Positions 23,901 to 31,427 of a stretch of DNA of 64,000 nt are shown here, piece by piece (positions within the stretch are counted from its first letter, which is position 1; every line of letters begins with the position of its first letter). The stretch covers positions 1-64,000 of the forward strand of contig CAMBRQ010000003.1 of the NCBI GenBank assembly GCA_945870325.1, read 5' to 3'. The notes beneath the pieces are model-generated. The model had not been told where the DNA came from. It made no database searches and worked only from the letters and a program-made list of their open reading frames with translations. Origin of the DNA: an uncultured Dorea sp. Its GTDB lineage: Bacteria; Bacillota; Clostridia; Lachnospirales; Lachnospiraceae. Both the position numbers and the translations under genes were made by a program.

Positions 23901-25400
23901 ATGGACGATTATAAAGAGACATCTGGAAGAGAATCACAGGCAGAACCGGAATTAATCGATATTACGGAATTTTTGCTGGATTTTTATCATGGCGTGATAA
24001 AATTATGGTGGCTTGTTGTAGGCTTGGCGCTGATATTCGCGGTGAAGTCTTATTTCTCGGTTACAACGAATTATGTGGCGAATTATGTGGCATCGGCTAC
24101 GGTATCAGTAACATCGGCTACGGGAAGTTCGGCCCAGGATATGGCACAGGTATTCCCGTATATTCTGACCAGCGGAGTGCTCGGTGATGTCGTGGCCGAG
24201 GATCTGGGGCTGGAGTCTGTGCCGGGCAGTATTGATGCTGAGGCGGATGAAGGGACGAACCTTCTGACGATATCTGTATCGGGGAATGATCCGCAGATGG
24301 CATATAATGTACTGACATCGGTGCTTGAGAATTACCCTAAGGTTGCTGAGTTCGTAGTAGGAGAGACGAAACTTACGGTTTTGGATGAGACGGGCATTCC
24401 ATCGGATACGAAGCGCGTGGAAGTGATCCGGGGCTCCTATAAGAGGGGGGCATTAAAGGGAGCGGTCATAGGGTTCGCGATTATGATGGTCTATGCGCTG
24501 ACTCGAAGGACTGTCAAGTCGAAGAAGGAGTTAAAGAAGCAGTTGAATCTGATGGATTGCGGAAGTGTTCCTTATATCCGTACGAAGAAGAGGAAGAAGG
24601 CGACTTTCAATAATTCGCTTAGTCTGCTGAATGACAGGATCTCCCAGGGATATGTGGAGGCAATCCGCAAGATCCGAATTAAAGTAATGAAGGAGATGGC
24701 TGAGAAGAAGTATAAGACGCTTCTGGTCACCAGTTCGATTCCGGGAGAAGGAAAGACGACCCTGGCAGCGAATCTCGCGATCTCGATCGCAAAGCAGGGC
24801 AAGAAAGTGATCCTGGTGGATTGCGATATGAGGAATCCTTCGGTTGCAGGTGTTATGAATGAACAGGAGAAGCATCCTGGATTAGGAGCAGTTCTTAAGA
24901 AGCAGGCAACTCTTAAGGATGCTTTGGTTCCGATTGAATTGTCATCGGGAGAACTTCAGGTTCTCTATGGCGGAGAGGATGATGGTGAGAATACGAAACT
25001 TCTCGGGACGAAGAGTATGCAGGCACTGATTCAGGTGCTGAAGAAGCAGGCGGATCTCGTGGTACTGGATACTGCGCCGTCCGGCCTTCTGGCGGATGCT
25101 CCTGTCCTGGCGAAATACGTGGATGCGGCAGTCTATGTGATTCGGTATGATTACACGAAGATGCGGCAGATACGTGAGGGAGTGCAGGCGCTTGCTATGA
25201 GTGGAATCCATATCATTGGATATGTATTTAACGGAGATAATTCGAGCCGCAGCAGAGGCTATGGATATGGCTACGGTTATGGTTATGGATATAAGCGTTA
25301 TAGTAGTTATGGCAGTTATGGGCGTTATGGATCTTATGGGCATTATAAGAATGCCGAGAAAGGTTCTCAGGATAAGGATGGCAGAGTGATTAAAGATTAA
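23901..25400 (+). CDS. Wzz-type/BY-kinase fusion 4
   Basis: A 499-aa fusion paralogous to the 12633 protein (both open with a charged stretch then LIDITE). Kinase motifs are canonical: Walker A GEGKTTLA, Walker A' LVDCDMRNPS and Walker B VVLDTAPSGL. Unlike the 12633 protein it has a long YG-rich Tyr cluster at the C-terminus. The gene follows fusion 3 by 5 bp and precedes the LCP gene by 13 bp. With CpsB it forms a complete kinase/phosphatase module. Confidence 0.92.
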   Translation: MDDYKETSGRESQAEPELIDITEFLLDFYHGVIKLWWLVVGLALIFAVKSYFSVTTNYVANYVASATVSVTSATGSSAQDMAQVFPYILTSGVLGDVVAEDLGLESVPGSIDAEADEGTNLLTISVSGNDPQMAYNVLTSVLENYPKVAEFVVGETKLTVLDETGIPSDTKRVEVIRGSYKRGALKGAVIGFAIMMVYALTRRTVKSKKELKKQLNLMDCGSVPYIRTKKRKKATFNNSLSLLNDRISQGYVEAIRKIRIKVMKEMAEKKYKTLLVTSSIPGEGKTTLAANLAISIAKQGKKVILVDCDMRNPSVAGVMNEQEKHPGLGAVLKKQATLKDALVPIELSSGELQVLYGGEDDGENTKLLGTKSMQALIQVLKKQADLVVLDTAPSGLLADAPVLAKYVDAAVYVIRYDYTKMRQIREGVQALAMSGIHIIGYVFNGDNSSRSRGYGYGYGYGYGYKRYSSYGSYGRYGSYGHYKNAEKGSQDKDGRVIKD

Positions 25401-25413
25401 GGAGGTACGGGCG

Positions 25414-26352
25414 ATGAAGTTTTTTCGAAAGCACAAGAAGCGGAAAATTGTAGGAATTATCATATTGGCAATTATATTGTTGATTGTGGGCATCTATGGA
25501 TCAATCATATGGAAACTTTATAGCAATAAAGTTGGCGTTGTGCCGGCGGATGAGGTGGATCCGAAGGCGAAGTCGGTTAAGATTGCAAAGGAGGATCCGA
25601 AGGATGACCAGGTGTTCAATGTCTTGCTGGTTGGTACGGATTCCAGGGATCCGAATTCAGATATGGGACGTTCTGACAGTATGATGATGGTCTCGTTTAA
25701 TGAAAAAGACGGCAAATCTACGGCACTCTCATTTCTACGTGATTCACTGGTAGATATTGACGGGTATGGAAAGAGCAGGCTGGGACATACTTATGCTTAT
25801 GGTGGTGTAGGGCTTACGATTAATACATTGAATAAGACATATGATCTGGATATTCAGAATTATGTTACGATTGACTTCGAGAATCTGGTTAGTATTATCG
25901 ATGAGATCGGCGGAGTGAAGGTTTATATCAGCGAAGAGGAAGCGGAGTATTATCGCGAACATGGTATGCCGGATATTCAGTCGGGAGATGTAACGCTTAC
26001 TGGTTCTCAGGCGCTTGCACATGCGAGAAACCGAACGCTTGGTAATGATTTCGAGAGAACGAGAAGACAGAGAAGTGTTATGTATGGCATCTATCGTAAA
26101 GTAATGGAAGAGAAGGATCCGACAACGATACTTCCGTTGATTAATTTCTGCCTAAATCACGTAAGCACAAATATGAGTGTGACAGAGATCTATGATATAG
26201 CGAAGAAAGTGTTGGCGGTGGATAACCTTAAGATGCAGCAGGCTGGTGTCCCTCAGGATGGAACGTATACAGATGTTAATTATGAAGGAATGGCGGTGCT
26301 GGAGATTGATTTTGAGGCGAACAAAAAGTATATTCAGGAATTATTGTATTAA
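25414..26352 (+). CDS. LytR-CpsA-Psr family phosphotransferase
   Basis: A 312-aa membrane-anchored LCP protein. It has a cytoplasmic Lys/Arg-rich start, TM about 12-32, and an extracellular LCP domain with NVLLVGTDSRD, GRSDSMMMVS, SFLRDSLVDIDGYGKSRL and an RTRRQRSVMYGIY segment. LCP enzymes attach undecaprenyl-linked glycopolymers to peptidoglycan. GGAGG ribosome site. In this operon it would be the last step in anchoring whatever polymer the Wzz/BY-kinases control; the polymer is not encoded in the window. Confidence 0.93.
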   Translation: MKFFRKHKKRKIVGIIILAIILLIVGIYGSIIWKLYSNKVGVVPADEVDPKAKSVKIAKEDPKDDQVFNVLLVGTDSRDPNSDMGRSDSMMMVSFNEKDGKSTALSFLRDSLVDIDGYGKSRLGHTYAYGGVGLTINTLNKTYDLDIQNYVTIDFENLVSIIDEIGGVKVYISEEEAEYYREHGMPDIQSGDVTLTGSQALAHARNRTLGNDFERTRRQRSVMYGIYRKVMEEKDPTTILPLINFCLNHVSTNMSVTEIYDIAKKVLAVDNLKMQQAGVPQDGTYTDVNYEGMAVLEIDFEANKKYIQELLY

Positions 26353-26365
26353 TGTGGGAACTGAA

Positions 26366-27787
26366 ATGAGACGAAGGCTGGCAGTTCTTTTATTACTGGC
26401 ATGCATAGGTGCTAGTATGGATATGACCGTATTCGCCGCTGAAGTGGAGAATACGAATGAGGAACTGACTGAGGAGGAGAAGGCACAGAAGGAACTGGAT
26501 ACGGTCTATCAGATGCCGGTTCAGTCTAATGAGATCGAAGGATGGCCTCAGGGACCGGGGACTTATGGCGAGGCGGCGATTGTGATGGATGTGGGATCGG
26601 GAGCGATTCTCTATGCGAAGAATATTGACGACCACCATTATCCGGCAAGTATTACGAAGGTTCTGACGGCGCTGGTGGCATTTGAGAATGGAAGCCTTAC
26701 GGATCCGGTTACATTCTCCCATGATTGTGTGGCATTTATGCAGCCGGGAGATTCTTCTGTGGGCTTGAAAGAGGGGAATCAGATCACGCTGGAACAGGCT
26801 TTGTATGCGACGCTTCTTGCTTCGGCGAATGAGGCTGCGTATGCGGTTGGAGAGAATGTGGGCGTGAATGCAGGGCATGATTATAACTGGTTTATCGAGC
26901 GGATGAATACCCGGTGTAAGGAACTGGGTGGTGAGAATTCGAACTTCGTGAATACGAATGGACTGCATGATCCGGAGCATTATACCTGTGCCAGAGATAT
27001 GGCGCTGATTGGGTGTGAGTTGTTCAAGCATCCGGAGTTCTTCCAGATTGTGCAGACGCTTGAGTATAAGATTCCGGCATCGGAGACTACGGAAGAGCAT
27101 GTATTTCAGCAGAAGCACAAGATGCTGATTCCGGGGAATTCGAACTATTATGAGTATGCGATTGGCGGAAAGACGGGCTATACTTCTGATGCGCTGTCTA
27201 CGCTGATTACTATGGCGGATAATGGCAGTATGCAGTTGGTATGTGTGGTGCTTCGTACCCACGGAGTGAATATCTATCCGGACACTAGGAATCTGCTGGA
27301 GTATGCGTTCGCTAATTTTAGCAGGGTGTCTGTGGCGGAGAATGAGAAGTCTGAGGATGTGGCGGAGATTCTTGGCGCAGGGATTGACACAGAGGCGGGT
27401 AGTAATAATGTGAACGAGGGATATGTTGTACTGCCTAATGGTGTGGCGTTCGAGGATCTGAAGATGGAACTTGTTCCTGATGGGGGAACAAGCAGTGGAG
27501 CAACACTTGAGTATCGCTATAAAGGAAACCTCGTGGGGACTGCGAGGGCGGTGCTGAGTCAGTCGTATATAGAGGAGCATTCGGCGCAGTTGAAGTCTGT
27601 TGTTGGTAAGGATGATGGCAAGTCGGAAGGTGCCGGAGGTAATGGCGAGGCTGAGGCGACAGGCTTGTTTGGCGGAAAGACGAAGGTGGAGAAAATTGTG
27701 ATTGGCGTTGCGGGGCTTATACTCGTGGTGCTGGTGCTCATGTTTGTGAGAGCGATAATTGTAAGGAAACGGAAAAGGCGGAGATAA
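26366..27787 (+). CDS. D-alanyl-D-alanine carboxypeptidase (DacA/PBP5-like)
   Basis: A 473-aa secreted S11 peptidase with a signal peptide (residues 1 to about 24) and SxxK motif PASITKVLTAL. Further motifs are SANEAA (SxN) and GGKTGYT (KTG). A C-terminal PBP5-associated beta domain leads to a terminal TM helix with a basic tail (VLVLMFVRAIIVRKRKRRR). ATG 26366 is chosen because the signal peptide begins there; an upstream in-frame extension overlaps the LCP gene. It trims peptidoglycan stem peptides. It ends the accessory region and is followed by a terminator. Confidence 0.92.
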   Translation: MRRRLAVLLLLACIGASMDMTVFAAEVENTNEELTEEEKAQKELDTVYQMPVQSNEIEGWPQGPGTYGEAAIVMDVGSGAILYAKNIDDHHYPASITKVLTALVAFENGSLTDPVTFSHDCVAFMQPGDSSVGLKEGNQITLEQALYATLLASANEAAYAVGENVGVNAGHDYNWFIERMNTRCKELGGENSNFVNTNGLHDPEHYTCARDMALIGCELFKHPEFFQIVQTLEYKIPASETTEEHVFQQKHKMLIPGNSNYYEYAIGGKTGYTSDALSTLITMADNGSMQLVCVVLRTHGVNIYPDTRNLLEYAFANFSRVSVAENEKSEDVAEILGAGIDTEAGSNNVNEGYVVLPNGVAFEDLKMELVPDGGTSSGATLEYRYKGNLVGTARAVLSQSYIEEHSAQLKSVVGKDDGKSEGAGGNGEAEATGLFGGKTKVEKIVIGVAGLILVVLVLMFVRAIIVRKRKRRR

Positions 27788-27824
27788 ATAGGCAATCCGC
27801 CGAAAAATAAAAAGAATCATTGTG

Positions 27825-27856
27825 AAAAAAGTCCTTGACTACTCAGGGGCTTTTTT
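27825..27856 (+). terminator. Intrinsic terminator after the carboxypeptidase gene
   Basis: AAAAAAGtCCTTGA and its complement TCAGGGgCTTTTTT form a hairpin with a natural U tract. The -35 box of the next promoter lies inside the stem. Confidence 0.8.
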
Positions 27857-27864
27857 ACTATAAT
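27835..27864 (+). promoter_or_regulatory. Sigma-A promoter for the ileS T-box leader
   Basis: TTGACT (27835-27840), an 18-bp spacer and TATAAT (27859-27864). Transcription would start about 27871, just before the T-box stem I. The promoter is nested within the upstream gene's terminator. Confidence 0.85.
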
Positions 27865-27889
27865 AGAACCGCATATGAAAAAGATGCTG

Positions 27890-28124
27890 ACGAAGACAGT
27901 AGAGTATATCAGAAAGGCGCAGCGAGCCGGGGATGGTGCAAGCCTGGTGCGAGTAAGGTACACTTGAATATCACTTCCGAGTTGCAGTTGTCGAAAGATG
28001 GAGTATAAGATCGAGTAGATGCTGACGGAGTTCCCCCGTTACAGGGAAGACATATGATAGTATGTTTAGGTGGTTTATAAACGTAAGCGTAGCTTTCGTC
28101 CTATTCTGGACGGAAGTTTTTTTT
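27890..28124 (+). promoter_or_regulatory. Isoleucine T-box riboswitch with terminator
   Basis: The leader shows T-box landmarks: a stem I region with GCGCAGCGAGCC and GGTGCAAGCC, and a specifier-loop context GAATATCACTTCCGAG containing the Ile codon ATC. It continues with a CTGACGG/CCGTTACAG stem and a T-box segment around 28067-28080 (TTAGGTGGTTTATAAAC) holding the TGGT that pairs with the tRNA acceptor end. The terminator stem CTTTCGTCC/GGACGGAAG (28093-28116) is followed by eight Ts. Uncharged tRNA-Ile would favour antitermination and ileS expression. Confidence 0.9.
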
Positions 28125-28137
28125 GTCCTAAAATGCA

Positions 28138-28217
28138 CTGGGGACAGGGCAAATTCAAAAAGGGACAGGGCAAATTTAGTTTGGGACGGGGGAAATTGCA
28201 ATTTCCCCCATCCCCAA
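28138..28217 (+). repeat. Dispersed palindromic element, copy 1 (+ orientation)
   Basis: Two GGGACAGGGCAAAT boxes are followed by a GC-rich palindrome centred on AAATTGCAATTT, with one mismatch in this copy. It lies between the T-box terminator and the ileS ribosome site. Confidence 0.9.
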
Positions 28218-28240
28218 AAACCGACGAAGGAGGTTTTCGT

Positions 28241-31200
28241 ATGTATAAGAAGGTTTCCACAGATCTTAATTTTGTGGACAGAGAAAAAGCAACTGAGAAG
28301 TTCTGGGATGAGAACCATATCTTTGAGAAGAGTATGAAGGATCGCGAGGGCAGCGAGATGTATATGTTCTACGACGGACCGCCGACTGCCAATGGCAAGC
28401 CGCACATCGGTCACGTGCTGACTCGTGTTATCAAGGATATGATCCCAAGATACCGTACAATGAAGGGTTACGAAGTTCCAAGAAAGGCCGGATGGGATAC
28501 CCACGGTCTGCCGGTTGAGTTGGAAGTTGAGAAGGCACTTGGATTAGATGGCAAGGATCAGATTGAGGAATATGGTCTGGAGCCTTTCATTGACAAATGT
28601 AAAGAGAGTGTATGGAAGTACAAAGGAATGTGGGAGGATTTCTCCGGCACAGTTGGATTCTGGGCTGATATGGAGAACCCATATGTAACCTATCACAATG
28701 ACTTTATCGAGTCTGAGTGGTGGGCGCTTAAGAAGATCTGGGACAAGGGTCTTCTGTACAAGGGATTCAAGATTGTTCCTTACTGCCCGCGTTGTGGAAC
28801 TCCGCTTTCCGCACAGGAAGTGGCACAGGGCTACAAGGATGTTAAGGAGCGTTCTGCAATCGTACGTTTCAAGGTGATTGGCGAGGATGCATATTTCCTG
28901 GCATGGACAACCACGCCTTGGACATTGCCGTCTAATATCGGTCTTTGCGTGAACCCGAAAGAGGAATATGCAAAGGTAAAGGCAGCAGACGGATATACCT
29001 ATTATATGGCAACTGCGCTTCTGGATACCGTACTTGGCAAATTGGCTGATGCGGAAGCAGGAAAGCCGGCTTATGAGATCCTTGAGACTTATAAAGGACA
29101 GGATCTGGAATACAAAGAATATGAGCCATTATACCAGTGTGCAGCTGACTGCGCAGCGAAGCAGAATAAGAAAGCATTCTTCATCACATGCGATTCTTAT
29201 GTAACACTGACAGATGGTACTGGTGTTGTTCATATTGCACCTGCATTTGGTGAGGATGATGCCAAGGTAGGCCGCAAATACGACATGCCGTTCGTTCAGT
29301 TGGTAGATGAGAAGGGGAACATGGGCGAGACAACGCCATTTGCCGGACTATTCGTTAAGAAGGCAGACCCGGAAGTACTGAAGGATCTGGAAGCGAGAGG
29401 ACTCCTTTTCGAGGCTCCGAACTTCGAGCATAGTTATCCGCACTGTTGGCGATGCGACACACCGCTGATCTACTATGCACGCGAGTCATGGTTCATCAAG
29501 ATGACCGATGTGAAAGATGATTTGATTGCAAATAATAATACGATCAACTGGATTCCTGAGAGTATCGGTAAGGGACGTTTCGGTGACTGGCTTGAGAATG
29601 TTCAGGACTGGGGCATCAGCCGTAACCGTTACTGGGGAACTCCGCTGAATATCTGGGAGTGTGAATGCGGACACCAGCATTCCATCGGAAGTATCGCAGA
29701 GTTGAAGGAGATGTCCGACAACTGTCCGGATGATATCGAACTGCACCGTCCGTATATTGACGAAGTGACGATTAAGTGTCCGATCTGCGGCAAGGAAATG
29801 CACCGTGTGCCAGAGGTTATCGACTGCTGGTTTGACAGCGGTTCTATGCCATTTGCACAGCACCACTATCCATTTGAGAATCAGGAATTATTCGAGAAGC
29901 AGTTCCCGGCAGATTTCATCTCCGAAGCTGTTGACCAGACCCGTGGATGGTTCTATTCACTGCTGGCGATCTCAACACTGATCTTCAACAAGGCGCCATA
30001 TAAGAACGTTATCGTTCTTGGCCACGTTCAGGATGAGAATGGTCAGAAGATGAGTAAGTCTAAGGGAAATGCGGTCGACCCGTTTGATGCACTGGAGAAA
30101 TACGGCGCTGATGCGATCAGATGGTATTTCTATGTGAATAGCGCACCATGGCTTCCGAATCGTTTCCATGGCAAGGCAGTTACCGAGGGACAGCGTAAAT
30201 TCATGGGAACCCTGTGGAATACCTATGCATTCTTCGTACTGTATGCGAACATTGACGAATTCGATGCGACCAAGTATGCATTAGAATATGATAAATTATC
30301 CGTTATGGACAAATGGCTTCTGTCCAAACTGAATACTGTCATCAAAGCGGTAGATGATAACCTGGCAAACTATAGAATCCCAGAGGCGGCAAGGGCGCTT
30401 CAGGATTTCGTGGATGATATGAGTAACTGGTATGTAAGAAGAAGCCGTGAACGTTTCTGGGCAAAGGGAATGGAGCAGGATAAGATCAATGCTTACATGA
30501 CACTTTACACAGCACTTGTAGAGATCAGCAAGACTGCAGCGCCTATGATTCCGTTTATGACAGAAGACATCTACCAGAATCTGGTAAGAAGCATCAATGC
30601 AGATGCTCCGGAGAGTATCCACTTATGCGACTTCCCAGTTGCAAATGATGCTTATATCGACGCGGAACTGGAGTCTAATATGGACAAAGTCCTGAAACTG
30701 GTTGTGATGGGACGTGCCTGCAGAAACACAGCAAACATCAAGAACCGTCAGCCAATCGGACAGATGTATGTAAAGGCTGATTTTGAATTGCCAGAGTTCT
30801 ATCAGGAGATTGTAGAAGACGAATTGAACGTAAAAACTATGACATTTACACAAGAAGTTTGCGATTTTACGTCATATTCTTTCAAACCTCAACTAAAGAC
30901 AGTCGGACCAAAATATGGTAAAATGTTAGGAGGCATTAAAGCAGCGCTTAGTGACATCGATGGAAATGCAGCAATGGATGAGTTAAATGCTACGGATGCC
31001 CTGAAGTTAGATATAAATGGACAGGAGATTACTCTGTTCCGTGAGGATCTGCTGATTGAAAGCGCACAGATGGAAGGCTATGTATCTGAGAATGATAACG
31101 GTATCACGGTTGTTCTGGATACGAACCTGTCAGAAGAACTTCTGGAGGAAGGTTTTGTACGTGAGATCATCAGCAAGGTACAGACCATGCGTAAGGAAGC

Positions 31201-31396
31201 AGGCTTCGAAGTGATGGATAAGATTGAGATCACTTATGAAGGAACGGAGAAAGCCGAGACAATATTTGCAGCAAATGCAGATACCATCGGAGATGAGACA
31301 CTCGCACTTAAGGTTACCAAGACCGCACCGGCAGGATATGTGAAAGAGTGGAAGATCAACGGTGAGAAGGTAACACTAGGAGTAGAGAGAAAGTAG
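28241..31396 (+). CDS. ileS: Isoleucyl-tRNA synthetase (long, eukaryote-like type)
   Basis: A 1051-aa class I synthetase that charges tRNA-Ile in the cytoplasm. HIGH is at 55-58 (KPHIGHVLTRVIKD), KMSKS at 603-607, and the CP1 editing domain lies between (TTPWTLPSN, GDGxGVVH-like DGTGVVHIAPAFGEDD). The length and the motif contexts (GWDTHGLPVELE, DQTRGWFYSLLAIS) match type 2 IleS, the class often intrinsically mupirocin-tolerant, rather than the roughly 920-aa B. subtilis type. ATG 28241 is chosen because AGGAGG precedes it at good spacing; longer in-frame extension runs through the repeat element and T-box terminator and is not real. Regulated by the T-box. Confidence 0.96.
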   Translation: MYKKVSTDLNFVDREKATEKFWDENHIFEKSMKDREGSEMYMFYDGPPTANGKPHIGHVLTRVIKDMIPRYRTMKGYEVPRKAGWDTHGLPVELEVEKALGLDGKDQIEEYGLEPFIDKCKESVWKYKGMWEDFSGTVGFWADMENPYVTYHNDFIESEWWALKKIWDKGLLYKGFKIVPYCPRCGTPLSAQEVAQGYKDVKERSAIVRFKVIGEDAYFLAWTTTPWTLPSNIGLCVNPKEEYAKVKAADGYTYYMATALLDTVLGKLADAEAGKPAYEILETYKGQDLEYKEYEPLYQCAADCAAKQNKKAFFITCDSYVTLTDGTGVVHIAPAFGEDDAKVGRKYDMPFVQLVDEKGNMGETTPFAGLFVKKADPEVLKDLEARGLLFEAPNFEHSYPHCWRCDTPLIYYARESWFIKMTDVKDDLIANNNTINWIPESIGKGRFGDWLENVQDWGISRNRYWGTPLNIWECECGHQHSIGSIAELKEMSDNCPDDIELHRPYIDEVTIKCPICGKEMHRVPEVIDCWFDSGSMPFAQHHYPFENQELFEKQFPADFISEAVDQTRGWFYSLLAISTLIFNKAPYKNVIVLGHVQDENGQKMSKSKGNAVDPFDALEKYGADAIRWYFYVNSAPWLPNRFHGKAVTEGQRKFMGTLWNTYAFFVLYANIDEFDATKYALEYDKLSVMDKWLLSKLNTVIKAVDDNLANYRIPEAARALQDFVDDMSNWYVRRSRERFWAKGMEQDKINAYMTLYTALVEISKTAAPMIPFMTEDIYQNLVRSINADAPESIHLCDFPVANDAYIDAELESNMDKVLKLVVMGRACRNTANIKNRQPIGQMYVKADFELPEFYQEIVEDELNVKTMTFTQEVCDFTSYSFKPQLKTVGPKYGKMLGGIKAALSDIDGNAAMDELNATDALKLDINGQEITLFREDLLIESAQMEGYVSENDNGITVVLDTNLSEELLEEGFVREIISKVQTMRKEAGFEVMDKIEITYEGTEKAETIFAANADTIGDETLALKVTKTAPAGYVKEWKINGEKVTLGVERK

Positions 31397-31427
31397 CCAC
31401 GTTCAAGAATAAGGAGAGAAGGGAATT

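Noticed and set aside
10233..27787. Ordinary capsule biosynthesis cluster
   Set aside because: Wzz/BY-kinases, CpsB and LCP are present, but there are no glycosyltransferases, priming transferase, flippase or polymerase in the window. A remote sugar gene set cannot be excluded.
26393..27820. 475-codon open frame on the minus strand
   Set aside because: It is a shadow of the D,D-carboxypeptidase gene, which has all S11 motifs and a signal peptide. The antisense translation is rich in Arg, His and Ile with no recognisable domain.
28070..28240. Upstream in-frame extension of ileS
   Set aside because: The extension runs through the T-box terminator and the dispersed element. AGGAGG sits correctly before ATG 28241, where conserved IleS sequence begins.
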